From: Neoceratodus forsteri
Taxonomy: Eukaryota > Chordata > Ceratodontiformes > Ceratodontidae
Assembly (NCBI GenBank): GCA_016271365.2
Contig: CM057454.1
Location: 460,170,501-460,234,500 of the forward strand
Direction: 5' to 3'
Length of the DNA stretch: 64,000 nucleotides
Shown: positions 33,720-43,784 of the stretch, one piece after another
Position numbering within the stretch: position 1 is the first letter of the stretch
Layout of the letters: each line of letters opens with the position of its first letter
The notes under the pieces: model-generated
Databases searched by the model: none
The model's input: the letters and a program-made list of their open reading frames with translations, nothing else
Told to the model about the DNA's origin: nothing
Translations under genes and position numbers: made by a program

Positions 33720-34636
33720 TTTCAGGTGAGATGAATAAGCTATTATCTCCCTCTTAATGTACTGTAGCTTTTAAACCGTCCCAATACCATTTCCACCCTG
33801 TTTCATCTGGTTTGTTATGATATTTGTAGTCCTCTATAATTTAATCAATCTGGTCCCTCAAATCTTTCCTTTCCAACAAGGAGGCATTAAACCACCATGT
33901 GGTGACCCTATCCCAGTCTCATATCTGAGCCATGAAAGACTGCTGCATGATCTGATATCCACCGGGCTGTATGGTACAGTCATGTATTTTATATCTGTCT
34001 ACTTGGCTGCATAGCAAAAAGTCTATTCTGGAGTATGTCTGGTTTGAGTTCGAGTAGAAGGAAAAATCTTTGATGCGTGGGTTCAAATCCCACCAGACGT
34101 CTACCAGGGCCAGCTCTTGAATTCCCTCCTTAACTATTATACTCATATTCTTATTGGTGTCAGTGTTCTGGGAGGAATGATCCAGGGCAGGATTGAGAAC
34201 ACAATTGAAGACCCCCCACCTGGATCATACCTTCCCCCAACTCAGCCACCTTCCCAAAAAGGTGTTTATAAAATGAGGGATCATCCTTGTTGGTTGCATA
34301 CAGGTTAATAAGATGTATTTTATGGGAAAATAACGTCCCCGACACTATCACCCCTCTACCTTCACCCCATGGTATTTCTGAAGTAATCTCCAAGGGGCGG
34401 CCTCTTCTAATAAGTATTGCTATCCCTGCTCATTTCCCCTTAGGGTGGGAAGAGCTCACCACATGTCCTACCCATGATCTTCTAAGTTTCTCATGCTTCA
34501 GGGGAGTGAGCCTTGTTTCTTGTATAAACCCAATATCAATATGTGATTTCTGCAGGTAATGTAAAATCTTTGTCTTCTTTATTGGAGAGTTCAGGCCCTG
34601 AACATTCAGGGATGCAATCTTAAGAGAACCCATTTA
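33720..34636 (-). pseudogene. L1-like ORF2 endonuclease region
   Basis: The frame starts MGSLKIASLNVQGLNSP with the catalytic Asn region, followed by HIDIGFIQETRL with the catalytic Glu. A stop follows, then GIAILIRRGRP-like and HKIHLINLYATNKDDPSFY. A frameshift damages the GDFN box. LVDVWWDLNPRIKDFSFYS, YSRIDFLL and a WISDHAAVF version of the SDH box complete the domain. The linker WWFNASLLER near 33890 corresponds to the L1 WRFNxSLL motif. At least three disruptions. Confidence 0.82.
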
Positions 34637-35476
34637 AACTGAGCTCGGAACCTGTCCTTCAGCCCATTCCCTCATTCCATTCCTGTGATCATCTCTGTTA
34701 TTTGGGACCCTCACTTGTCTATGTACTATTCGGATGTTGTCTGTTTTTGAATTTATTGTATATCTATCTACACCAGCCAGATATCCTATATTTTTTTGCA
34801 CAACAGGTGCTAAATATGAACATTGTACCCTGTGCCTATAACCTATCAGGCACTGGGTTAACTGTCATATGTAAACCATCAACTTTAAACTTTTAAACAG
34901 TGAACTACTTCCAAGGTTTTACCTAAAGTGCAGTGATAGCTGCTGTAGCTTGTTTAGTCTCAAGCTATTCCCACTACCTCCGTGGGTGTAAGTGGGAAAT
35001 GAAGGAGAAGAAAGGGTGATGAAATAAAAGGCCTTCGGGAGCAATTGCCCTTTGTATCCATTAAGTAAAATGTTATAAAGTGGAGGATAGAACCTCCCGC
35101 CCTTCCTGTCAGCTGTCTGGGTAATTATGCAGTTATTATGTCACTGACTAGATAACCCCAAATATACAAAAAAACCACCACAGCATGAAGTTTAATTAAA
35201 GCAAAACATCCCGTATAATTACCGCAAGGTCCTGTGGCAAGTTTCTGTTGGTAAACCACATTAATCCCAAAAGTCATCTGGAATCCGTAAAATTCAGTTG
35301 CCATTACTGGATTGTGTCCCTCAGGTTGGGGGGGGGGTTGCTGAAGAGGCCTGGAAAGTGTGATCTTTGTCCTCTTCTGACTTATTCTCCAGGGCCAAAA
35401 GCACTTGTATGTCCACTCTGAGATGCAAGGCCCATGCTACTGAAGTAGGTTGTCCTCTACGGGGCCTACCCACTCG

Positions 35477-36354
35477 TCACCATGCTACCTTTGCGATGCC
35501 ATGCTCAAGTGTTACTGCTGGGAAATCGGGAACTCTGAGACATGTCTTGCACAGGGTAGATGCAGCCTCATACAGGGAGTCAAAAATCGCTGGCCCTTTC
35601 TCTGTTTGAATTCTGAGACATGCCGGATAAAGCATTTGTACCTTCAGATTTTTTTCCCTGGCTTGTTTAATGATGTTCCTGACTTGTTTCCTTTGATTAT
35701 TCAAATAATCCCAAAAATCTTGATAAAAAAAAAGTCTCAGTATTAACTGCCTGTCATTGTAGTTTAACATCTTCACAATGATAAAGCATGGTCTGGCATT
35801 TTGTTCTTTTGGTCGGGGTATCAGGGAGCGGTGGACCCTCTCAACCATCATGTTGTGTTCCTCAGGTATTTTTAACACTGACCTGATAACATGGAGTATG
35901 AAATCTTCCATTGAAGGATGCGATTCTTCTATGCCCTCCGGAACTCCATATATTCGGAAATTGTTCCTGCATGATTGATTCTCTAGGTCTTCTATCTTAA
36001 GCTGCAACTCCTTTTCTCTGTTAAGTAGGTATAACAAGGTCCAATCACATTGGCTAGATGAGTCAGAGAGGTCCCCCACCACTCGTTCCACCCCCGAGGT
36101 TTGCTTATCTATTTGTTTAATGTCAGCTCCGTCAGTGACAGATGATTCCATGCAGTGCAAAGCTTTTATTATGCCATCCAGTTTCACCATCACAGCATTC
36201 AGATTAAGGAGTTCAATACCCTCTTCAGAGTTGGCAATGCTGGCAACCGGTGATGGTGGGTGTGAGTCACTTTGAGAGGCCTGCAGTCGATCTGCATCCA
36301 TCAGCAGTCATATCTTGGTCGCCTGCGAGTTTCTCCCCTTAGATTTTGCAGCCA
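35477..36354 (-). pseudogene. L1-like ORF1 (RNA-binding chaperone)
   Basis: The likely start is the ATG at 36354 (MAAKSKGRNSQATKI), followed by an in-frame TGA at 36309-36307. The frame then stays open for 274 codons from 36301. LENQSCRNNFRIYGVPEG marks the start of the RRM-like domain of L1 ORF1 (Transposase_22 type); RVHRSLIPRPKEQNARPCFI and the C-terminal segment with LRIQTEKGPAIFDS match the family. An upstream coiled-coil segment (LLYLLNREKELQLKIEDLE) is present. One nonsense change therefore separates this from an intact ORF1. Confidence 0.82.
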
Positions 36355-36547
36355 TGTTAGTGCGGTAGGTTTATCTTTAGTTTTTGCCCTGTTTCAAGTT
36401 GTTTAATTCCCGGCAGGAGTTAATTTAGTTAGTGGTGGCCTGCTGAGCGATCAGGAAGATCAGCCACTCATTCGATAACGTCACCGGAAGTCCCCACTCT
36501 TAGTTTTCTTTTGTCAGTCATCAGTTTTATATTATGTAACTTATATG

Positions 36548-37281
36548 CCAACAATTGGTATAGATTCTGGAAAAAGTAGCAGCCTCACTCAGAGCAGCCA
36601 TGCCTCTCATGCCTACCCCAACAATGCCCGCCAAGGGAATAATTTTTTTGAAATAGCAGCTGGCTTACTCACAGCAGCTGCACCTCTAATACCTGCCTCA
36701 GCAATGCCCACCATGGGTATAATTTTTGGAAACAGCTGCATGCTCACTTACAGCAGTTGTGCCTCTTGTACTTGCATCAGCAGTGCCCGCCATGGATATA
36801 ATTTTTGGAAACAGCAGCAGGCTCACTAACAGCAACTGCATCTCTTGTACGTGCCTCAGCAATGACCACCATGGTTATAATGTCTGGAAACAGCAGCAGC
36901 CTCACTCACAGCAGCTGCACCTCTTATACCTGTCTCAGCAATGCCCACCATAGTTATAATGTCTGGAAACAGCAGCAGCCTCACTCACAGCAGCTGCACC
37001 TCTTATACCTGTCTCAACAATGCCCACCATAGTTATAATGTCTAGAAACAGCAGCAGCCTCACTCACAGCAGCTGCACCTCTTATATCTGTCTCAGCAAT
37101 GCCCACCATAGGTATAATTTTTGGAAACAGCAGCATATTTGCTAAGAGCTGCTGCACCTCTGATAACTGCCTCAGCAATTCCCACCATGGGTATTATTTG
37201 TGGATATAGCAGAAGGCTCACTAAGAGCAGCTGCAGCTCTCATACCTACCTCAGCAATGCCCCCTGCCATGGGTATAAAAA
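36548..37281. repeat. Nine-copy 79-bp minisatellite
   Basis: Units begin at about 36572, 36651, 36730, 36809, 36888, 36967, 37046, 37125 and 37204, each 79 bp with few indels. Shared core: CAGCAGCTGCACCTCTTATA and CAGCAATGCCCACCATAG. Units 5-7 are nearly identical; the outer units are more diverged. As 79 is not divisible by three, open frames across it change frame at each unit and are not evidence of a protein. Confidence 0.92.
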
Positions 37282-37780
37282 CTCAAGGCACCTAACAAAC
37301 AGAGTAATAGTCCAAAACACATGATTTTTGTTATGGTCAGGGTCAGGTAATGGGGTAGTAGAACTGGTTGGGTAGTGACTACCTGACCAGAACCAATTAA
37401 TTGTTTTTTATTTGGGTATTTTTAGGGTATGTCAGAGGTACCCACAGGTAGTCTTGAGGGTCAGATATTTTAGTACCCACCCATCCCTTCTAAAAAACAG
37501 ATATCAGTGATGATGATATTTCCTATTCAGAGCCTTAACAACTCAAAAGCTAGCTGACTGTTAACTTGTTTGCACAATAATTTTAATATGAACCATATTG
37601 TATTGCCATATCTACAGATTGGAATCACTAGCACAGGAATATATGAGTGGTATGGTCATGAAGTAGGGCCATTAATTCATTCTATCCTATTGTCACTTAG
37701 AATGTTCAGGTACCCTCTGCCTGCTGCTAGAACACCTGTGTTCCTGAAGGGGTTTTAGATCTGCAGCATTTATACAAACA
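37282..37780. other. Unassigned flank of the Harbinger element
   Basis: No coding family or repeat recognised. Confidence 0.3.
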
Positions 37781-37806
37781 CACTGGCCCAGATATTCAAA
37801 AGGGCT
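37781..37806 (+). repeat. Harbinger left terminal inverted repeat
   Basis: CCCAGATATTCAAA is shared with the right end; GCTGCGCCA follows in both after a small indel. The motif GATATTC recurs at 37861 and 37973. Confidence 0.8.
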
Positions 37807-38392
37807 GCGCCATGCGCAACAGAGATGCACCAGTGCAAGTCCGAAAATGTGCCATTCTGCGATATTCAGCGGGAGACAGCTGCATCCTCCAAATTGCAAT
37901 GCGCAAGAGTGCAATGGTAATGAATGCATGTGCAACCGTAGGGGGAGGAACCATGAATAAATGGCGCAGTGCGATATTCAACAGCATGCGCCATGCACAA
38001 TAGGGGAGCAAGCAGAAGTTGCACGATAGTGGAAATCATCCAAAATAAAAAGGAACAAGAGAGAGGCGCAAGAACGTTATAGGGAAGCCAGAGGTGGGAG
38101 CAAGGTGACAGCAACAGAAGAGAGGGAAGCAGTGAGTGGGACTAGAAAGGAGCAGGACAGGGCACACCTGGGAACAAACAGCAACAGGACAGGAGTGGGG
38201 AGCCTGTGCTACTGTGCAGGAGAGACAGGGGAAATGCCACAGTGAACTGAGGGCAGTGGCAGTGGGCAGGACAGCCAAAGCTTGGAGGTGTACCCGGTGC
38301 AGGGGGAGTATCACAAAGGACAGTGGGGGGAATGGGATAACAGCTGCTGGGGGGGAACACCAGCCAGGGACATGGCCAGTGCCACCTTTCAG

Positions 38393-39631
38393 ATGGAGGC
38401 GGTAATGAGGGGTGTGAAAAGGCAGGCAGCAGGGGTGCGCATCCATGGAAGGGCCCATCTGCAGTATGCCCCCAACAGGTGGTACCGAGCCTGCACCAGC
38501 TTCGAGCACTACAGTGACACAGAGATTGTGGGCCGGTACCGCCTGAACCGGGTGATCCTGAGTTGGCTCTGTGAGCTGTGCAGTAATGAGATGCAGGCAC
38601 CCACATGACGGAGCCATGCTCTGTCAGTGGAGACAAAGGTAAAAGCTGTCATGTGCCTGCTCGCCACGGGCACCTTCCAGAGACCAACAGGGGACACAAC
38701 AGGCATAACCCAGTCGGCCGCGTCACACCTACTCACACAATTCCTCAGCGCACTGCTGCCACATGCTGTGGAGTACATCCATTTCCCCAGCATACTGGTG
38801 GAGTGCACAGCACACATACAAGAGTTCCACAGGGTAGCACGTATGCCTGGTGTGCTCAGGGCCATTGACTGCACCCATGTGGCCATCTGCATGCCACCTG
38901 GCCCGGAAGGTGCCGTGTACATCAACCGGAAGGGCTATGCCAGCATCAACTGCCAGGTGGTGTGCGATGCTGGGGGCGCATAACCAATGTCTGTGCCATG
39001 CACCCTGGGGGAGCACATGATGCCTTCATCTGGCACCAGTCTGCACTGTGCCACAGGTTCGAGAGTGGGAACATCCCCACTGGCCACCTAGTGAGTGAGT
39101 ATGCAAATCACGCAGGATGACATGGATCTTGGGGGGGGCATAGTCAGGGGTGCCATGGGTACCTGCCTTGACGGCCCATGGCAGGGTGACCCTGATCACC
39201 AAACTAATGTCCACCCTCTACACACAGGTGACAGTGGCTATCCACTCTGTCCCTGGCTGCTCACACCATACCGGCAGCCCACAACCCCATCGCAGCAATG
39301 GTACAATGAGGCACATGCCACCACACGCAATGTCATCGAGTGGGTGTTCGGGATGCTGAAGGCACATTTCCATTGCCTGGACATGTCTGGCGGTGCCCTA
39401 CAGTACAGCCCCTCGAAGGCCTGTGAGCTATTCCTGGCCTGTTGCATCCTGCACAACATGGCCAACGACTGTGGGATAGCTGTAGAGGTCAAAGAGGGGA
39501 CAGCAATGGTGACGAAGAGGATGCTGGTGCAGATGGTGATGGGCAGCCCCTTGGGCGAAGGGACCCGACTGATCTGGATGTCGAGCTGCACCGGGACACC
39601 ATCACAGAAGCACTTCAACCAACCCAAGTAA
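38393..39631 (+). pseudogene. HARBI1-like DDE nuclease (two exons)
   Basis: The protein begins MEAVMRGVKRQ and shows the helix-turn-helix region FEHYSDTEIVGRYRLNRVIL, then LLATGTFQRPTGDTTGITQS. The DDE residues are visible: D159 in RAIDCTHV (38867-38869), D in SDSGYPLCPWLL (39230-39232) and E in RNVIEWVFGMLK (39338-39340). LACCILHNMAND is the conserved C-terminal motif. An intron at 39095-39227 (GTGAGT...ACACAG) joins in phase to put SDSGYP in frame. Two clear lesions: TGA at 38606-38608 (a CGA arginine codon is expected by family) and a one-base loss near 38972-38977. The last ~45 codons may carry further shifts. It is nearly intact. Confidence 0.88.
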
Positions 39632-39780
39632 GTCATGGCCATGTGCAACCACCAATGGCAAGGGCACAACCCACAAACTCGCATGGACAAACCCCAGGGC
39701 GCATGGCAGAAAGGGAATTGGCTGAGCGTGGAACCGCACATGCCATCAGGGATGGGCAAGGCCTAACACGGCACGCAGTC

Positions 39781-39808
39781 ACACACACACACACACACAC
39801 ACACACAC
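39781..39808. repeat. (CA)n microsatellite
   Basis: Pure CA dinucleotide tract between the HARBI1-like gene and the minus-strand SANT gene. Confidence 0.95.
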
Positions 39809-40089
39809 CACAAGACATGCACAAGGGGTAGGAGGCACGCCAACCCCGACCGCCACCCCTAGCCACACACAGGTCCACAGACGACCACGCCCAGTGTCCA
39901 TCACTGTGCATGTCTCAGACGCTGGGCACCATTGCACAGTGGCGGACAGCACAATGCAGGCATCATCATGCACATGGCACAGCGGGCAGCAGCCGGGAGG
40001 GTGTGCACATGGACAGTGTGTGTGTGTGCAGGGCCGGGTACCCCAACCGTGCATCGCACGTTGAACAACACACTGCACACAGGGCAGCA

Positions 40090-41818
40090 TCAGACAGTAG
40101 CCATGGTGGGAGACCGGTCAGTCATGCGGCACAGTGCCATGGCAACCACAGATGCATGGGCGGCCCTGCTGAGACCTTCCAGCCATGACAGGCTGACCAT
40201 TGGCCTCATGGGGTGGCACCGACGGTCCCCTAGGGGTGACGCTGTGGGAACGCGACCATGCTTGAGCAGGGTCTGCAGCTTACCGAACATGCCTGCACCA
40301 GGCGTGCTTGGGATGCCCACAGCTGAATCCGGTGTCGACATGGAGGGTGTCGCACGACGCCGGGAACGGGGGGTGGACATGTCACTGCATGGTGTCTGCG
40401 GTGCATGGGCTACAAACTGTGCGCCCAATGTGGCCATGACAGCTGTGAATGCATGTATCTGCTTGTTAATGGCAGCGGTCACATCCTCCCGCTGCCGGGC
40501 CATCTCTGCCAAGAGCAGAGTGTGGTCTCTGCTGCGCCGCTCATCAGCCTGGCACAGAACTGCACTGAGTGTGTTCACCACCCTGACAAGCTGCGACTGC
40601 TGATCCACGGAAGCTTGGACTAGTTGGCTGTGCTCATCAAAGAGGTCATCTGCTGGATCGGCATGACGTCCCTCATGGTGTCCCTGGCCTTGCTGGGCAT
40701 CACCCCTTGATGATGGGCACTGCACACCAGAGCCATGCCGGGGAATGGCCACATGCACTGCACTGACACCGCCCCGACACTGTCCCCCTGTTGCCATTGG
40801 CCGACTAGTGACACTGCCCTTCTGACCGCTGCTTGCCAGGGCTCAACGGTGCTGCTGCAGTGGCCACAACAGCCCCACTGGCCTGGACGCACACCAGTGC
40901 TGCCTCACTGGTGCAGACAGGCACAGGCTGGGACTGTGATGTCATTCAGGCCTCCATGGCGGCACCACCCACAGCTATGCCCGTGCTGTTACCTGCTGTG
41001 GGGCTGTCCTGCGGCCCACATGTATCACTGTCCATGATGTGAGCTCCATCATCATCGGTGACGGATCCAGCACCAGTCTGAGTCTCAGCTTGCTGGCATC
41101 CATGGGCGCTGTCACGCTATGACACAGGCAGGGCCTCCTCCACATCAGCTCCACCAACTTCAGTCCGGACAGCCAGGTGGGCACACTGTTGTCCTGACCC
41201 TCAGACACCTGTGGAGGTGGATGGGCACTCCTCTGTGTCCAGGGTATCACCCTCAGTGGACAAACCCACCACCGCTGACCCATGTAGACACTCAGGAGCT
41301 GTAAGGGAACACGTTAGCATTAATGTCTCTGCCCTACCCTGTGGCATTGCCCCCACCCCCCACACAGTGACAGATCAGGACCTACCATGCATTGACGGGC
41401 TGCAACCCATCTGGAAGCCACCACCTGGAACACCCTCTAGGGCACAACGCCACATGCTGCCAGCAACCCGCTCTTCCTGTGGCGTCAGGCGTGGTACGGC
41501 CGGCTGTCCACCACCAGTCGCAGCCCATGCTGCCCTGATGGTAGCCACCTTATCTTTTATCCTCCTCTTGTCCATGCCCACCTTCTTCTTGCACTCCTGC
41601 ATGGACTGCTGGTGGCTGCCATGCTGGTTGACGGCACACGCCACCTCATCCCATGCCGCAGCACGGGCCTGTGGTGTTCCTCGCTGTCCGCTGAGCAGTG
41701 GTTCCTGGTCAAGGTAGGCCTCAAACAGGGCATCTGATTCTTCCCAGGTGAAGTTGGGCCTCCTCCATCTCCCACGTCTCTGTTCCTCCTCCTCCTCCTC
41801 CACCTCACGTTCGGTCAT
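40090..41818 (-). pseudogene. SANT/Myb-like DNA-binding protein 1 (Harbinger partner)
   Basis: Exon 1 (41818-41386) starts at MTEREVEEEEEEQ, with an acidic lead, then a SANT/Myb-type trihelix: FTWEESDALFEAYLDQEPLL, AAAWDEVACAVNQHG and KKKVGMDKRRIKDKVATIRA. It ends GCATG at a GTAGGT donor (41385). A matching acceptor TTACAG ends at 41299, and the phase-1 junction keeps the frame. Exon 2 begins APECLHGSAVVGLS and has several TGA/TAG codons. A frame change leads into an open 235-codon stretch (40797-40090) with a helical, coiled-coil-like region (VRVVNTLSAVLCQADERRS). This type of protein usually brings the nuclease to the ends and into the nucleus. Decayed, but splice sites are intact. Confidence 0.75.
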
Positions 41819-41959
41819 TATTGATCCTGTGGGAATGACAAGTGTTACCTCTGAATGTGCAGTCCCATGCATCTCCCACATACCGCAGTCCACACTGGCA
41901 AACAGCATGCAACTCACCACAATAGACTGCAATACCAGACTATGACCTCTGCAGCCCCA

Positions 41960-42130
41960 TGTCGCATTTATATAGCGCAACGCATGCAAATGAGGCGAGG
42001 CTCAATTTTAAGTGGATGCTAATGCAGTAGCTGCGCCATTGAATTGCTGATGAGCTGATTTGCATATGCCAGCTGAATATCGCGCTGTTGCACCTTGCGT
42101 AATTGTGTTGAACGTGCTCAGGCAGGGGCG
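41960..42130. promoter_or_regulatory. Divergent promoter region of the two SANT genes
   Basis: The region separates gene starts at 41818 (-) and 42594 (+). The minus strand has TATATAAA at 41974-41967, about 150 bp from its ATG. Two octamer motifs stand in opposite orientation, ATGCAAAT at 41984-41991 and ATTTGCAT at 42058-42065. GCTGAATATCGCGC at 42072-42085 is the reverse complement of the GCGATATTCAGC motif found near both transposon ends. Promoter function is inferred only. Confidence 0.5.
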
Positions 42131-42593
42131 TAGCTCTGTGACGTGCGCAGTAGACACCGATCGGCACATGCCCAGGGTGCTGACGCCAACGCCTGCTGCG
42201 CTGCTGATGTGCTGAGCATGGGAGGCAGTGCAGGGCACATCCACCACTGTGCCAGTGGCACTAGTGTGCTGTTCACATGTATAGCACTCTTGCCGTGGGG
42301 CACCATAGGTACCGTGGTGCCACAGTGTGGTAGGCCACTACAGGAAGTGCCACACAGGTGCCCTACTGTGCTACATGCGGTGAGTACCAATCACACTGTG
42401 GTGGTCCATGTGCAAGGGACCCTTGACCCTGTGCCCGACCTTTGCCCCTAGGCACCATGCATCCACATGGGTGCACCCCTATCGTGCTGTCCAGTGACAG
42501 CGTAATGGGGAATGGCAGCACAGTACTGCACAGCAGCTGCACATGGCAAATGTGCGCTAGGGAGTGCCATTTTGATTCTGACTCAGTGAAAGG

Positions 42594-43784
42594 ATGGCAC
42601 GGAGATAGGCACCTATCTGGAGCCAGGTAGAACTGGCTAACCTTGTATCACTAGTTGAGCCCCATGCTGGTGCTCTCTTTGGTGAGGCACCCCTGGACAG
42701 GGCCAGGAGTGCCGTGTGGGAGGAGGTGGCAGTGGCCCTGGAGGAGGTGACAGGGATACAGAGAATAGCAGAGCAGTGCAGGCACCGGTACGGGGACCTC
42801 CAGTGGAGGGACCCAGACAGGCTTGCCTGCCTGCGGGCACATGCAAGGAGAGGCACTGTTCCATGGCTAGGTAGGTGCCCCATCCATACACTGGTTACGT
42901 CCGTATGGGTATCGCGGTGGGCATGTGTGCACCACACAGGGGGGTGATCTGTCCAGTGTGGGCAGTGGTGGTGGTGGTGGTATAGGGGTGGGGGGCTGAA
43001 TGGTTTGGCTGTGTGGGATCGCACACACCCGGGGGTGGGGAACCTTTGCTACTGGATTGTACTGATGTTCCTCTCTCCATGTTTGCACCCTAGGCCCTGA
43101 GGAGAGTCACCGTGCGAGGGAGGAAAGACAGTGGCATGAGGCACATCCCAATTCCAGAGGTCCCATACCAGCTCAGCGCCAGAACCAGCCTGATGATGGT
43201 GAGTGCCTTACATCCAGGATTTTCTGTGCATGCTGTGTAGCAGTCTGGGCGGCTGGGCATGGCCACCATCCATTGACACCTCTGACATGCACACCACATA
43301 GTAAAGTCAACACTGTCCAGTGGCACTGCATGTCTGGGAGTGCATCACTGGTGGTCCATGCATGCACCGGGTACATGGCTGTGCCACTGCCTTCACATCG
43401 CAAAGCTGTCACTGTACAGCCACAGTGGTGCTGTGCGGTACTTGGGCGGTGGGTGTGTGCAGCGGTCCACATGGCTGTGTGCACCTGGGTGGGCAGGTCT
43501 TGTGGACACGATCACTGTGGGTGGTCACACACCATCACGAGGCGTGTCCCACGGCTGTATGCCATGCACAATGGGTGGGCTGCAGGAGGCTGTGCATTCA
43601 CACCTATTGACTCTGCTCCCTTGTTCTAGGTGGACAGAGGATGGTCTGGATCAAAAGAGCACTGTAGGAGCTGCTCCAGGTGGCCAGGGCCTCCCTGGCA
43701 ATACTAGAGATGGTGGAGCAGCATGGCGTGCGACGGAGGCATGGCAGGAGGTGCCATAGGAGCAGGAAGCAGGGCTCCCACTGA
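42594..43784 (+). pseudogene. SANT/Myb-like protein 2 (three exons)
   Basis: Exon 1 (42594-42870) reads MARR, a TAG, then APIWSQVELANLVSLVEPHA, SAVWEEVAVALEEVTG and IAEQCRHRYGDLQWRDPDR, a second, different SANT/Myb-type domain. Exon 2 (43094-43198) encodes GPEESHRAREERQWHEAHPN. Exon 3 (43630-43784) encodes GGQRMVWIKRAL, a TAG at 43665-43667, then VARASLAILEMVEQHG and a basic end. Donors GTAGGT (42871) and GTGAGT (43199) and acceptors CCCTAG (to 43093) and TTCTAG (to 43629) all keep the reading frame in phase 1. Both stops are single-base changes away from sense codons. It shares no obvious sequence with the minus-strand SANT protein beyond fold type. Confidence 0.7.

Larger units (their letters stand above)
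33720..36540 (-). mobile_element. L1-like LINE, 5' half only
   Basis: Read from 36540: a short leader, ORF1, then ORF2 endonuclease and the first segment after it, ending near 33720. RT, C-terminal domain and 3' tail are missing, the reverse of the usual 5' truncation, so the element was cut by a later deletion or rearrangement. Confidence 0.8.

Noticed and set aside
36545..37324. Open frames across the 79-bp minisatellite
   Set aside because: The unit is not a multiple of three, so the repeated peptide appears in shifting frames; it is a by-product of the repeat.
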